Notes: generated by a model not told the origin, from the letters alone. A DNA stretch of 64,000 bases from Gossypium raimondii (GCF_025698545.1 NC_068569.1:2480001-2544000), one strand, 5' to 3'; positions 51,324 through 64,000 are shown, numbered from the stretch's first letter. Numbers and translations are program-made.

Positions 51324-54300
51324 TGTAACAGCCCGATTTTGGGACTAGTCGGAACAGTGGTTTTGGGACCACAAATTCGACGAGGAAAATTTTTTATTAT
51401 TATATTTTTATAGTCTACTATTTCATGGAATGATTTTGTGAAAAAAAAATTCAAAAATTTCGACGTTTGGGCATTCAATTTAGTGAAAAGGACTAAATTG
51501 TAAAAAGTGAAAAAGTTGAGTTCTACATGTTAAAAGTGTCCAATTGTTATGAAATATTAAATTGGAGGTCGTTAAATGGAAATTATACCATTTTTTAATT
51601 TTTTGGACAAAAATAGACATGAGATAAGTGAAATAGGATATTTTTAAGTTGGGGGCATTTTGGTCATTTAGTAATTAAAAGAATTAAAAAGGCCAAAATA
51701 GCCAAAAATTTGTCCATCTTCAAGACTTGGCCTAATTTTACAAGGGGTGGAGTCATAGTTAGGGTTTTCAAGCTTTCAAGCTTCATAGTAAGCGATTCTA
51801 AGCCCCGTTTTTAATGTTCTTTACGTTTTTAGAGTCCCGGTAACTTGATTTAGCTTATTCTAGCAATAATTTAACCTAGGGTTTATATTCGGAAAAATAC
51901 TCATAGGTGAAGCTTGTAATTATGTTAAACAACTTTTACTAAGCGATTTTAAGTGAAAACGAGTAAAACGACAAAATCGGTAAAAATACCTAATGTTCAT
52001 AAGAAAGTGTTAGAGTGGGAATTCGATGTTTCCATATAAGGGAAAAATGTTCAGCATGCCATAATACATAAGAATAAGGGATAAAGTTTAATTTACGAGC
52101 TTTGGGGCAAAAATGTAAATATGCAAAAGTTTAGTGGCAAAATGGTAATTTTTCCAAAGTTTGAGTCAAGGACTGTTTTGATAAATTTGAGTATTAAATA
52201 AGTCAAATGTGTTATTATAGATCAAGAAAGAAGTGGAATCGACCTTGATTGGAGAAAAAAAATATTAACGACTAAATTGCTAAATTTTTATATTGTTGCA
52301 CAAAAGTAAGTTATGTGTAAATAATAGTAATATATTTTTATAAATTGTGAATTATATTTGATATGAGAATTAATATTGAATGTGGAAGGAAAATTGTTTA
52401 TGAATTATTCAAGTGATAAAGTGTTTAAAATAAAGTGTTAAATGTAAATTCCCGGTTGAACTTAGGAATAGAAGTGGATACAAGTGACATGTCACTAGAG
52501 ACCAGTGTTACAGTGAGTCCTGGGTGCTGGGTGATCTAGCATGTGTTGCAGACACCTAATAGCTTGTGTGAGCGGGCCGTGGACATTTCCGGTGTTATTG
52601 ATCGGTGGTAGCTTGGCTACATTTCGATGGTAGCTACACTACATATCGATGGTAACCGGTTACATTTCGGTGGTAGCTACTGCTACGTGTCGATGGTAAC
52701 CGGCTACATATCAGTGTGGCACTTATGTGCTAATTCTCTACGTATCCGTGTATATTCCGAGTGTTCAACGGGAAATTGACTAAGTGAAAATACATGAGAT
52801 CATGTAACGATTAAGTGTAATTGAATGATGAATATATGTGTGGAATTGAATTGAATAGTGATCGAAAGTGAAAAAGTGAAATTATGAAATAGTAGAATTA
52901 GCAACAAAATAGTTTTGGACGGAAACAGTTGTGTGACTTTGAAAAATCACCAAAAATGGTGGGAATCGAATTAGAAAGTGAATAAGATATGAAATGAAAT
53001 ATTAATGAGTCTATTTTTAATAAAAGAAATAGATCAAGCAAAAGACTTATATATTTTGAGATATTTTAAGTTTAGTGAGACAAGACCAGAATGAGTTTGG
53101 AATCCTCTGTTCTTACTTTGGAAAATTGTTAAAAATTGTACAAAAATAATTACGGGCTAAACTTTATATGTTTAGAACCCTGAATGAGTCTGTTTTCAAT
53201 GAAATAAACGTAAGTACCATCCGAATTCTGTACAGTGAGATACTTAATTTTTAGTGAAGAGAGGTTAGAACTATCGAGCAGTAAAATAGGGGAAGCTTTA
53301 AAGAATAAACTGTACTTATTGGCTAAGCCAAAAATTCTAAAAATTTTATGGTAAGAAGATATGTGAATCTAGTTTCAGGAAAAATTAACAAATCTTAATT
53401 TGGAGCTCTGTAGCTCCAGATAAAAATAATTTAGTGACTCTGATTCAGATAGACAGCTTTGAATATACATTTGAGTGAATAGTAAAATTATAGAAAATGT
53501 TATTTATAAGAGTGTTATGTACATTAAGGATGTGGAATGGAGAGGATGAGGAGGAAAAATAAAACATATGCATGATTTGTATATAAATTGGTCATATGCC
53601 AATTATATTTGATAAACGTTGAATTAGAAATGACATAATGTTTCATTTCAATTATTTATTATGAATGAATTGTAAATTCATATGGATGAAACCAAACAAT
53701 TATTTGTTAGTATTATGCATGAAATAATGTATTATTCTATATATATATTCATGGTTGAATTATGATTGTTGAGAAAGATAGATAAATTGGAAAGAAAGTT
53801 CAAATTGAGTAGAACGCAAGGTTGAGTACTTTCGTTCAGTGATAAAGACGGATTGACGGAAAATACCATGGATGGACCATGGCAATAAGTGATATGTAAT
53901 TCTATGTAAGACCATAGCTGGGCTATGGCATCTATATATGTTATGTGATTACGTGTAAGACCATAGTTGGACTATGGCATCGAGAAAATAAAGTACTCAA
54001 TTCCATAAGACGTTCACTAATTTGACAAAGTTGGTAAGTGTTACATGGACTCACACTCAAGTGATAGATTTATTGTGATTATTGAAGTTGAATTTAATTA
54101 AGTGATTTCACCAATTGGATATTGTATATGGCTAGATGTGTTAGTGAATTACATATTTATGAAATGATATTTGAAGTTCAGTAAGTGATATATGAAATTA
54201 ATATGAAAAGATTTATGATTGCTATTGTTTCTGACATAATGTGGATTCTTCGATGTTGAAATGATTTAACGGATTTATTGAGCATATGAATGAGTATGGG

Positions 54301-54846
54301 ACTCATACGAGTTAGTATAGATATGTACATTTGTCTTATAAGCTTTGAAATGATAAGACTTCGAATTGTGAATTAATCTGTGTGAAAGTATATGGGATAG
54401 ATTAGCGAATCTTTACAATATATTGAATATTTAATATATTACAATGGTTTAATAGGAAAAATATGACGATACGAGAATATGAAATGATACGGATCAATTC
54501 AGGTACTCGCGAAAAGTAAGTAATAATTGACAAATTCATATAACGAGAAAGTGAAGGATTATAAGTTCATATATAGCTATGAAATGAACAAATGGTGATA
54601 GCTATAAGGCTTGGATCGAATTAGTATATATATTGGGCCTTGTAAGCCCTAATTAGTGATTCGAAGATAATAATTTGAAAGTTTTAATCTGTATGAAATT
54701 TTATAACTCAGTTTAATACGTTTATAAATGCATGTGTTTTGGTAATGCCTCGTACCCTGTTCCGGCGTCGAATACGGGTAAGGGGTGTTACAATGTGACA
54801 TCGCCAGATTCGGCAATAACGTTTAGGCCGGGTTTGGGATGTTACA
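51324..54846 (+). mobile_element. Solo LTR (probable Ty3/gypsy) with target duplication CATAT
   Basis: A 3523-bp unit begins TGTAACAGCCCG and ends GGGATGTTACA. It is flanked by CATAT at 51319-51323 and 54847-54851. The ends are TG...CA, with TGTAAC/GTTACA inverted ends. No gag-pol coding sequence, primer-binding site or second LTR was seen, so a solo LTR is likely. A second GGGTGTTACA occurs at 54783-54792, just inside the end. The target duplication fits only the outer end. Parts: a short repeat block at 52601-52712 and imperfect repeats with GACCATAG/CTATGGCATC at about 53865-53985. Related in layout to the element at 26226 but not closely alike in sequence. Orientation is uncertain. Confidence 0.8.
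52601..52712 (+). repeat. Short tandem repeats inside the second solo LTR
   Basis: Five imperfect units of about 22 bp alternating between GGTGGTAGCTTGGCTACATT-like and CGATGGTAACCGGTTACATT-like forms. Each unit pairs a GGTAGC/GGTAACC word with a GCTACA/GGTTAC word, so single units can fold. Confidence 0.75.
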
Positions 54847-54851
54847 CATAT

Positions 54852-55165
54852 ATGCAAGGGAGTATACCCACATGTGGGAACCCCCCGTGGGCTCCATTTG
54901 TCTAACAATATACATTATAAAAATACACAAACATGCAAAGGGGGCTCGTGAGAACCCTTCACGGGTTCTCTTTGTCTCACAATATTCATTATACGGATAT
55001 ACAAACACGCAAAGGGGTATAACCACTCACGAGAACCTCTCTCAAGTTTCCTTTCTCACAATATTCATTATACAGATATACAAACATGCAAAGGGGTATA
55101 ACCACCCATGAGAACCCCTCCCAGGTTCTCTTTATCAAATATATAAATATATAAACATATATGTA
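54852..55165. repeat. Tandem array, unit about 75-85 bp (right of the solo LTR)
   Basis: Three to four imperfect copies of a unit running ATGCAAAGGGGTATAACCAC, CACGAGAACC, a TTCTCTTTGTCTCACAATAT segment, then TTCATTATACAGATATACAA AC. The first unit is completed on the left of the LTR at 51257-51323. Looser relatives of the unit (TTCATGGGTCC, GGTTACACC) continue to about 55530. Confidence 0.8.
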
Positions 55166-57240
55166 TAAGCAAATATAGATAAGCATATTGAATGTTAACC
55201 ATCCGTGAGGTGTAACCATCCGGGGATGCGAGAACTGAGACTTTAGATGGTAATCGCTCGTGAGACGTAAATTTGACAACCTTTGAAAATGCAGTAAAGT
55301 TGATTGAGAGCTAAAAAGAAAACAACTGCTATTTCATTTATATATATACACACACCCTCCGTAAAGTCATTTATGTGGAACCTTTCATGGGTCCTCCTTC
55401 ATTTTTTTTTGGTATACATATATATTCGAAAGGGGGGTTACACCTTCATTAGGAACCCTCCGTGGTTCCCTCATCAAATGTTCATTATTTTTTCAATATA
55501 AACACCCCCGTAAGAACACCTTTTCAAGTTTATATATATACGGATGGTTCTTTTATTGTTTGAAAGAAGTATAGACCATTGGTATCAGTAAATATGAATA
55601 GGCAAACTGGATTGCTAATTCCACTTGATACAAGTAAAATTCCTTAGGAGTGAGAACACTATAATCCCAAACTCCTATAACTATAGAGAAATTTATGTGA
55701 GCACAATGTTAAGCATACAACATATATAATTAAGTTTTCATGTATTCGAAAAGTTTAAAAAGTCATGTCGCATAACAATAATTATGTTCAATTCCAAATA
55801 TGATTATTCGAGATCAAGCACAAATTAAAAATATAAAATAATAATTCAATTAGGCTTGGAACTATTAGAACTATTAAAATATATACATATATATTATAGC
55901 TACATTAAAGATATAGCAAATCCTATTGTACAATCATGTTGTATTCGTTTGCACAAATTGGTTATAGAGCCATATTAATTAACAGATAAATAATCTAATT
56001 TTTAGAATTGATATGATGCAATAATATATGTGTAATATTAACCCTTAACAATGCAAGTAAAGTCATAACTTTTCTTTTTCTTAGCCCGACTATGTCGGAC
56101 ACCTCAAAGATTTTTTTGCTTGTCTATGGCCCTCCAAGCATAAGTAAAATTTTAAGAAGATTGGATGTATTTGTTACAAAAACACACTTTTTTCTAATAC
56201 CAAAACCCTAAGTAGAAACAGTGCCATTGATGGCATAACTTAAGAGTTAATCAATCCAACTATATTAATGCTCCCCTCAAATGTTAGCATACCAAAAATA
56301 AAATTAACCAATACGACCAATATTAGTATGATAATAAAACATAACTAATTAATAATGACTACTCATCCAAAAAAAAAATCATTGACAATGAGTAGAAATG
56401 CCATGGTTTTGGTCACAATTCAAATTAATTCATAGAAAAGCTTTAGAAAGAAATACTCACACATTAATATAGATTAGAAAAATTGATGATGCAAATAATA
56501 ACAATGTAGAAACTCGATTAAAATTAGTTTTGGCTAATTAATAATAACCGAACTACATTATGTATATAGAAAAGAATCATGACCAACAATTCTATTTTAA
56601 CCTCCATTAAGCTAAAGCACTCGAGAAAAAAGACATTATGATCTAATAAGATTGGATGTAATTATCAAAAAACATACATTTAAAAATTATAATCTATTGT
56701 TCTTTAAGATTGGAAAGTAATCCCCTTTAATATTGATATCTTTAAATATTTATACGAGGATGAGAGTCCCATAAAAGGCTTTAAATTGAGGTAGGGATAT
56801 AATAAACTTGTATAATTAACTCTTTTCAATATTGATTCATAAAAAACTATTAATTAATCACCTTTATTTCGTATTAAACTTAATCAAATTTACATAATTA
56901 AATTCTTACAAGTTCACTCCAAATGTTTTCATTTCATTTCATTTGATCTAAATTTAGAAATTCGCGTATTTCCATTTGCCAACTAAAAGAAATAAAAATC
57001 GAAGTCTTTTTTTTTTTTTTTTTTTTGGTTGAACCGAAATGATACATTTTACCGTTAAATTTTCACTAGGAGAAACATATCCCCAACTCCTCGCATTACA
57101 TTACATACAACCCACGAGCTGTCTTAGGAGCCGGCTCAATATATATTTTTAATTACCAAAAAACCCCGTTCAGAAACCCCACGCCCTCTCATCCGGGGTA
57201 CTACGGTTCATGGGCATAATCGCCATTTAATTTAACCCAA
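55166..57240. other. Spacer with degraded repeats and promoter-proximal DNA
   Basis: Degraded copies of the preceding array to about 55530, then A+T-rich DNA with no supported gene. A run of about 20 T lies near 57008-57030. The last 200 bp or so become more G+C-rich and probably form the promoter of the next gene. Confidence 0.35.
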
Positions 57241-60200
57241 TTCCATTGCCGATCAAAACACGGGCGCTTTTCGACCTCCATGGCCGTCTACAAACTTTCC
57301 AATTTCGATTTTGAGCTTCCAATCAATTACGTAAGCCGAATTCGTATCCGTAATTTAAGGAATTTAATTACCTTGCTTGATTTTGCAGCCTCCGCCGTCA
57401 CCTCTTCTTGCGATTTATCGGAGGTAGATTTCTACTCACATTCTTGATTGCGAACTCTAGGGTTTTATTTTTTGACAAATCTTAAACTTTTTTGTTTTAC
57501 TTCTTTGATTGAGTTTTTATTTCAGTTTTATTTTCTAATAATTTTTTAATTTAATCTTTAGGTTTTTTTCCTGCAAATTTTGAGTTTTATTAATTTTTTT
57601 TCTTTTGATGAATGAAGCATGATTAAGATGTACAATCGAGGAATTAGAGGATAAAATGGTAAAGTTTGAGTTTAGACTCACTTTACTGTGATTAGTCAAA
57701 AAAGAAGAAATATGGAGGAATTTGACTTTGATAATATTTTGTTCCTGTCCTGTGATTCAATTCTAGCTTGATTGATTTGAAGTGCGGAAAGTTTAGTTGA
57801 GCCAATTATTTGTAATTTCAACTGACGAGCAATCTTGATTAGGCAATACTTAAAATGGGAATGAGGCTCTTACTGTTGCGATGTTCTAGAAGTCTTTGCT
57901 GGTTGAAATTCCGGTTAGTTTTATGAGTAACAGTGTTGTGTCCTCGTACATTTTAAATATAAACATATATTTTGTTGATACAATATAAAGTATAGAATAT
58001 TGTTAGCTGTAGCAGTTAGTTAAATAAAGACAGTGTTGTTCTGTTTGAGTGTAATTAATGTGCAGCAATAGATTTATTGGGCTAATCTTTTGAACTTTGA
58101 CCCTATCATATAAACTTAGACTAACGATTTAATATTCTTTTCCCTATGATTGTAGGCATGCACCCTCTTCAGTAAGATAGTTAACGGTTCTAGGGGTACT
58201 CTCAACGGCACTATTTTATGAGTCAAGATGCTGGCTTGTCATGCTTGCATTCATTTATTATCTATTTCACATTTCTTTGATAAGTTGTAGTGTGTTAATG
58301 GTATGTTTGTAAAAGGCATTGCTTCACATATAACCTGATTGTCTTTGTATCCATCTATGATTCATGATACTGGTAATGATATGAGTAGGAAAATTAGTAC
58401 GTTTAGAATTACCGACTCCAATGCTATTTTGGAATCCTAAGACTTAAGAGAGAAGGAAGAGAAATTTCCTAAAGAGAGAGAGAAATAGGAAATGACTATA
58501 TAATTTAGCTATAAGTATACAGGTAATGATATGTGTAGGAAAATTAATAGTTTTAGAATTTCTGACTCCAATGCTATTTTGGATTCCTAAGAACGATTTC
58601 TGAAGCTTCCTTTATGAACCGCCTAGGATCTACTTCTCATACAGCTTCTTCATCTTTCTCGACTATGGAGCAATGGCTAAAGTCGTTCATCAATTTTCAC
58701 ACTTCAAATCGTAGGTTCTTGGTGGATACCCAAGGATTAGCTGGGGAGTTCAAAAGAGAACCTTCTACTAGTGTAATTGTAAACATTTCTTGTTAATTTC
58801 CACAAGTATATGTTTGCATCTATATAGCATATACCTCAATCCTATTAGGAATAGGCCTTTTATAGCACTTATGTTAAACTCTATTAAAAATAGCATTCTA
58901 ACTCACCTCATATTAGGGGTTGGATAATGCCTATGTGGATGTAATTATGGGTCTGGATACACATTACTGGACCCAACAATATTCTTGTTTTGCTACAAGT
59001 ACGCTACAAAGATGGGCAGACAGCCTTAACATCAAAATTCTAATAGGTCATTTAATGCAATTGAGGGTGATCTAGGTGGAGTTAAGCAGTTTAGAAGTTT
59101 AATCAAATAAAAAATATTCACAGTTTCATGGGTTGTTCATTTGTAATTTTATACTTATGTGGGTTTTGCTGGTGAGTGCTCTAAGGGAACTTTTTAAGGT
59201 TTGTTAAGATACTATTTATTGTAAAATTCTTTGCATTAAATGCGGTACTGGACTTTTAATGCAAGAAATTCCATTGCATTGGTAGAAAACATTACTTAAT
59301 ATGATAACCTTAAAGGAGTGCTCTTTAGGCACTTGTTAGCAAAACCATATTATTCAAGGCAATTCCTTTTTGTTTAATTATTTACCAATTATGAGGCTTA
59401 TGGAATACCCTAAATATTTATTTGAGCTCAGTTCTTGGTAGCTTCTGGATATTGAGATTATTGTGTGAATTAGAGCATTGAGTGTTACTTAGAATTTGAA
59501 GCTGATTGTGCATCTGTGGCACTTTGGTGGCTGTTTTTATAAAGTTAGGGTCACCTTAAAGTGAGGATTGAAAGTCATTTAAGCTGCATTTGATGAGAAA
59601 TGGTATCATTTGACCCTCATATATGGAAGGAAGAGAAGAATGAAATTCAAATCCAAATTGTTGCATACAGTTATTCTGTAGTTAAGGAGCAAAAAGTTGC
59701 TTTAATAAAATATCTGTGAACAAAGGATATTTGTTGGAATTTAGAGGTTCAACAACCTAAATATTGACAATTCTATGTTTTAAATAGAATCTAACCATGC
59801 CCCATGAGCATCTTTGAGCTCAATGATAGAATTGGAATTATTTTGATTCTACATGTGGCCATTTATGGGACAAGAAAAAAATAAAACAATGGCAGTGGTA
59901 GAGGTTGAGTTTGATGAATGATTGCCTAAACTGCCGTATAGTATATGAATCTAGATGGGAAATATATTTTTGGATGACCTGTTTGTTGTCTGTTGAGTCT
60001 CATTGTTTAATTGATTGTTGTCTTTTCTATGAATTATGACAGCCATTTCTACCAGATTCGTTGGCAACTTTATTTTCTGAAGGTTTCCCTTTTGTTGTTG
60101 CTGTTACATTTATTCACTGCTTTCATTTGTTGTATTTATTTGGGGTGAAGAGGGTAAAAAATTTATGGCACACATAGTGCAAGGTGATTAATCTCATCTT

Positions 60201-60502
60201 ATTTCATTGGCATTTGATTTTTCTTTATAACTACTAGTGATTATTTTATGACTTAATTTTAATCTACTACTAGTTGTACTTTGCTATATGTGCATTCTGC
60301 ATAAAGCAGAAGTTTGAGGAACTATTGAGTGGATTTGGAATCTAATACTACATTTATATAATTGGTTTTTCCTCTTTTGCAGATAAGTTGTCATTGTCCT
60401 TAAGAGTTTAAATCAACTTCATGTGCTGTTGTACTACAATTTTGTCATGCACTGCTGTATTTATTGGCTTTCTAAAATTGTGGGTTTGCAAAATCTGATG
60501 CA
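57241..60502 (+). promoter_or_regulatory. 5' UTR of the AT2G19390-like gene with a long leader intron
   Basis: A G+C-richer segment at about 57241-57423 with a plausible donor (ATCGGAG/GTAGAT at 57424) looks like a non-coding first exon. A T-rich acceptor TTTTGCAG ends at 60382, so a leader intron of about 3 kb is likely. The second exon carries several upstream ATGs, the last at 60498, whose 29-codon frame (60498-60587) overlaps the main start. Exon limits are inferred. Confidence 0.45.
58372..58591 (+). repeat. Pair of 70-bp direct repeats in the leader intron
   Basis: 58372-58441 and 58522-58591 share GGTAATGATATG, GTAGGAAAATTA and GACTCCAATGCTATTTTGGA, at about 85-90 % identity by eye. 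The sequence after them up to about 58978, ending GGACCCAACA, may be part of an old inserted element, since a TGTTGGGTCC start on the other strand would suit an LTR. I found no matching target duplication. Confidence 0.5.
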
Positions 60503-63500
60503 ATGGCAATGTCTAGCAAGTTTGATCTGTCTTCTGGTAGCCCGGATAGGCCACTGTACACCAGTGGGCAGCGTGGAGCCTACTTAGCTGCTCAGCTTGA
60601 CAGATCAGGTAGCTTTCGCGAGACCATGGAGAACCAAATTCTACCTTCTCTTTCTGGTATGTCAAGGAGCGGTTCTGTAGTAGCCCAAGAAGATGTATCC
60701 AACTTCTTCCAATGCCTGCGTTTCAATCCAAAGGTGGTTGCTTCTGATCATAAGTCTAGTCGTCAAGGAGACTTTAAACGGCACATTAATGTTGCTCTTG
60801 GCATTTCTGCTGATGAATCTCCTACTGTGTTGTCAAAAGGCAAGTTGCTGCCTTCTCCCATACCTGAGGAAATAAAACGACTTAAGGCTGGTCTACGTGA
60901 TTCTTCTGTCAAAGCAAGGTAGTTCTTTGTAGATTTTGTATTTTGTATTGAAGTTTTCATTAGTTGTTAAAATGAATTAGTTAACAGGGAGCGTATGAAA
61001 ACTTTCAATGAAGCCTTATCAGTATTCAACAAGTTTTTTCCAAGCATACCATCTAAGAAGAGATCTCGATCAGATAGCTTTTCTGGTGACCGATGTAATG
61101 CCTTGTTATCTAGTGGTCGGTCCATCTTGGGGCCTACCATTGGCAAGATGGGAATGCATAATCTTTCTGTTGCTGGAGATTTTGAATTTGAACAGCAGAA
61201 GTCAGAAGAAAGGCCCAAAAATGTTGTTCCAAGTAAACGAACTCGAACTTCTCTGGTGGATGTCAGGGTTTGTATTTTTTATACCTTCCATCTCTATGCA
61301 TTTTCTATCATGGTAGTATCATAATTCCATGCTGCTATTGAGCCATATATAGCTTATTCACTAAGCTTGTACGGTGGTTGCTTTACATGTGCCATATTCA
61401 AGTATGGTTGGGATCAAAGATTGCCATGTCCCAATGTAGTTTTCATTATCAGTATTACTTATTCTATTCCTTCTGTCTGGTGTACCATTCACGTTTCTAT
61501 GTTACTAGGTGGTGGTGGGTGATTTGTTCTCTTTAGTCTTCCTTGTTTACTTTGATCATTGTGTTAGTACTTATGTGTGAGTGATATGAAACCCTTTTCC
61601 TGTACAAGAATCCACATGATATTCTGTTTTACATGCACTAATATGAATATGGTTTTACATTTCGTTTCTTACTCTTCTGTATAGTTGCAATCTTTGGTCT
61701 CATCTCGGTGGCTTGGTGCCCAATGTGCATTTGGTATGCCATTTTTTGCATCATTTTTTCTTGAAGAGACAACTTAACATTTGTTCAATGAATCTAGATG
61801 GATATGCGGAACAATGCTTTAGTTAAGCAGCCTGGTAATGCAGATAGGGAAAGGGAACTGCTCAGGGTGTCAAATAGCGGTGCAGTTCAGGGTGAGGATC
61901 GAACTGTATCAGGTGGCATTGATGGATGGGAAAAGGCAAAGATGAAGAAAAAGCGTTCTGGGATAAAAATTGATGTATCTCCTAGTATGGTATCAGCCAA
62001 ACCTGTGGAAGGGTACCGGGAATCTAAACAGGGAATACAGCAAAGGGCTGTTTCTGATGCTCGATCAAGGTTAAATAATGAATCCCATGGCTTCAGGTAG
62101 GGCTGCTGAAAGTGCTTCTGTTGTGCATATGCCATGACCTTTATTTGAATGCTTGCCTTGATAATATATATCAAGGGCATGCATAGGAGTAGCAGGACAA
62201 CCACCCTTGAATACTAGTAACCCCTATTATCATTGTAAGCTTTTATCATTACAATCTTAATAACATAAGAATTATCAATGCAATTCAGTGTTGCCATAGC
62301 CATATTAGACTGGCCTGTCAGACTGGTCAAGAATCACTCAGTTAAACTGGACCGGAGTCAGTATTGAACTGGTTTTAGGTATTTGTTTTATTATTTAATC
62401 TTTCTGAAACTTCTTATAAATTATGTGGTTTGAACCCTTGACAACTTACCTTTTCATTAATGCCTAAACCATTGAGCCAAATGCCTGTTTTTCTTAATTA
62501 TTCACTATACTTGATACTTGTTTAACGTCAAGATCATGTTTCTAACAATAACAACCCTATTTAATTAAACCTGCCAGTTGAAAGGGTAGGACTGGGAACG
62601 CCACCAGGTCAACCTCCAGTCCTGTTTTGAAAACATTGGTTTAATACCCAATATATTATGATCGAAATCTTCTGCCAACTGCCAAGAGATTTGTTGGAAG
62701 GGCTTCAATCATAATAATGATGGCAGTAGTAGCTTTTGTCAATATTCTCTTCTAACCTAATTTATCATGCTGGAATTGCTTTCTTTCATCCTCTTTCTTT
62801 TTAATTGCTTATCTTTGGGGAAGATGTACTGAATGACAGATATTGAGCTTATATTTTATGCTTCTAAGGTTCTTTTCTAATCCGATTCCATTTGCATATT
62901 TGTTTTTCAAGTTTCTTATTCTATTGAGCGTGCTGTTAATGATAATGTCAGGGTGAGTAACAATATAATTATGGTAACTCTTTGTTTATTATTTCATATT
63001 CATTAATTTGCTTTTGCCACGTTTTATCACTGCGCTGTCTTTTCCTTATTTGGCATGCTGGTCTGTTGAGATTTAAAATCTCAGTCCATTATATAGAGCT
63101 CTATATTAGGTGAGGTTGCTTATGACTTTAGTGTGTAGGACATCCAACAAATGCCCTAAAGGTGCGTTTACACTTGAAATATTTGCCAGAGAAGTATAAG
63201 ATGGTAGATTTACTAATTTTTACTATCTGTGTTTTCTCACTATAAAACATACAAACCCTTTGTTGTAATCTATCTTGCATATAATGTTTTGAGAGGTAGA
63301 TTACTTTTGTCATGATTTGACCTAACCTTCTCATTAAGATCTAAGCGCATAATTTTCAGACAGATAGAGCAAGAACTTTTATTGGGTCCGCCGCCTCACA
63401 CTATAGAGGGATGCAATTTCATTAATAGATTATCATAACGGGGCTTTCTTGTGTGCTATTTCTTCAAATCTTCTATTTGGAGCATTCTCTGAATTGAACC

Positions 63501-64000
63501 TTCCTTTTATTTTAATTTTCTAAGCTTTTAATGAATCTTATTCCTTTATATTAATAAATGTATACCTTGCAGGTCAGGAATTGCTAATGGATCTGTTGGA
63601 GTAGGAAAATCGGAAGGTATCTCGCCGCCGACTGGCTTGGGTCCACGCTCGTCTAACCCTAGGTCTGATCCAGACAACAGCTCCCCTCTCAGTGATCGGA
63701 GAGATCGTCCTGTTGCTTCTGATAAAGAGAGAGTGAATATCAGAGCTGTTAACAAGTATGCATAGCCTTCGTCATACATATTTCATTTTCCACATTTGCA
63801 TAGATTTATCTGGTCCACTTCTATTTTATAAAGCCTTTGTTTTTGTCATTTGGTGCAACTCTATTTCTGGCTTGTGGAGGACTTTTCCTTTTCAGGCCTT
63901 ACTGCAATATGCATACTTATTTCTATGCCCTTTTTTCTGCTAAAATGCAGGATGAATGTCTGTGATGAATTTAGTTCAGGTAGTCCTACTTCAAGCTCAA
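60503..64000 (+). CDS. Conserved plant protein of the AT2G19390/AT4G29790 family (5' part)
   Basis: Five coding exons lie in the window: 60503-60918, 60988-61267, 61798-62096, 63573-63755 and 63951 onwards, all with GT-AG borders and joining in phase. The gene continues beyond the window. The protein starts MAMSSKFDLSSGSPDRPLY, and contains DFKRHINVALGI, the FNKFFPSIPSKKRSRSD patch with a basic nuclear-localisation-like run, and GIDGWEKAKMKKKRSGIK. These match, by recall, the large Ser/Arg-rich family of unknown function that includes Arabidopsis AT2G19390 and AT4G29790. No enzymatic domain is visible; the composition (Ser, Arg, Lys, disorder) suggests a nuclear protein, by inference. I start at ATG 60503; an ATG five bases upstream is in another frame. 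Confidence 0.85.
62286..62639 (-). mobile_element. Short interspersed element with tRNA-like segment, in an intron
   Basis: Read on the minus strand, 62480-62423 contains GGCTCAATGGTTTAGGCATT and, later, AAGGGTTCAAACC, similar to A and B boxes of tRNA-derived SINEs. The outer ends CAGTGTTGCC and the reverse complement of the right end, CCAATGTTTTCAAAAC, are loosely alike, a pattern of common plant short repeats. It could be a SINE or a MITE carrying one. It lies between coding exons 3 and 4 of the last gene. Confidence 0.4.

Noticed and set aside
54783-54792. GGGTGTTACA as the end of the second solo LTR
   Set aside because: The 5-bp target duplication CATAT fits only the outer end at 54846.
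54708-55279. Several overlapping frames in both directions
   Set aside because: They follow the 75-85-bp tandem array and the LTR end, and their peptides simply repeat with it.
58614-58796. 60-codon frame in the leader intron of the last gene
   Set aside because: Short, no recognisable family, and within a probable old insertion; not enough to call a gene.

Overview
This is nuclear DNA of a dicotyledonous plant. Genes are split by GT-AG introns, spacers are A+T-rich, and there are solo LTRs, LINE remnants and MITEs but no operons or bacterial signals. The protein sequences and the style of long TGTAA...TTACA LTRs suggest the cotton family (Malvaceae, probably Gossypium). That placement is inference from recall, not a database result.

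Layout: (1) 0.2-10 kb is a conserved gene-rich stretch: the last exon of an unidentified gene (240-491), a small DUF3511 gene on the minus strand (1403-1777), an intronless N-myristoyltransferase gene (2597-3901), and an 11-exon lycopene epsilon-cyclase gene (5977-9939). (2) 11.3-14.0 kb holds one single-exon CC-NBS-LRR resistance gene of the RPS5 type. (3) 16.5-35.5 kb is a cluster of UGT91-like (rhamnosyltransferase-like) glycosyltransferases: a decayed copy (16559-17943), an intact copy (23843-25237), an 88-bp stray fragment (25686-25773), a second intact copy (32179-33582) and a 5'-truncated decayed copy (34207-35461). The spacers contain MITEs, a 2.5-kb solo LTR with intact target duplication, and an unrecognised block repeated downstream of the first two copies. 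(4) 35.5-40.5 kb is A+T-rich with LINE and possible SINE remnants. (5) 40.8-47.0 kb is a 13-exon NDR-type AGC kinase gene with a 201-bp MITE in one intron. (6) 48-57 kb is a repeat region: a probable LINE 3' end, a degenerate minisatellite, and a second tandem array split by a 3.5-kb solo LTR. (7) 57.2 kb to the window end holds the 5' part of a conserved plant nuclear-protein-like gene (Arabidopsis AT2G19390/AT4G29790 family), with a long 5'-UTR intron.

How the genes relate: the single-copy genes (myristoyltransferase, cyclase, NDR kinase, AT2G19390-like) are unrelated housekeeping or metabolic genes that simply lie side by side. The two regions that look evolutionarily active are the NLR gene and the adjacent glycosyltransferase cluster, which shows local duplication, decay and transposon insertion. 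I found no sign of an undescribed multi-gene system. The observations most worth checking are the altered end of the PSPG sugar-donor motif in two UGT copies, the UGT fragment beside a MITE, the repeated unknown block, and the nested LTR/minisatellite structure.
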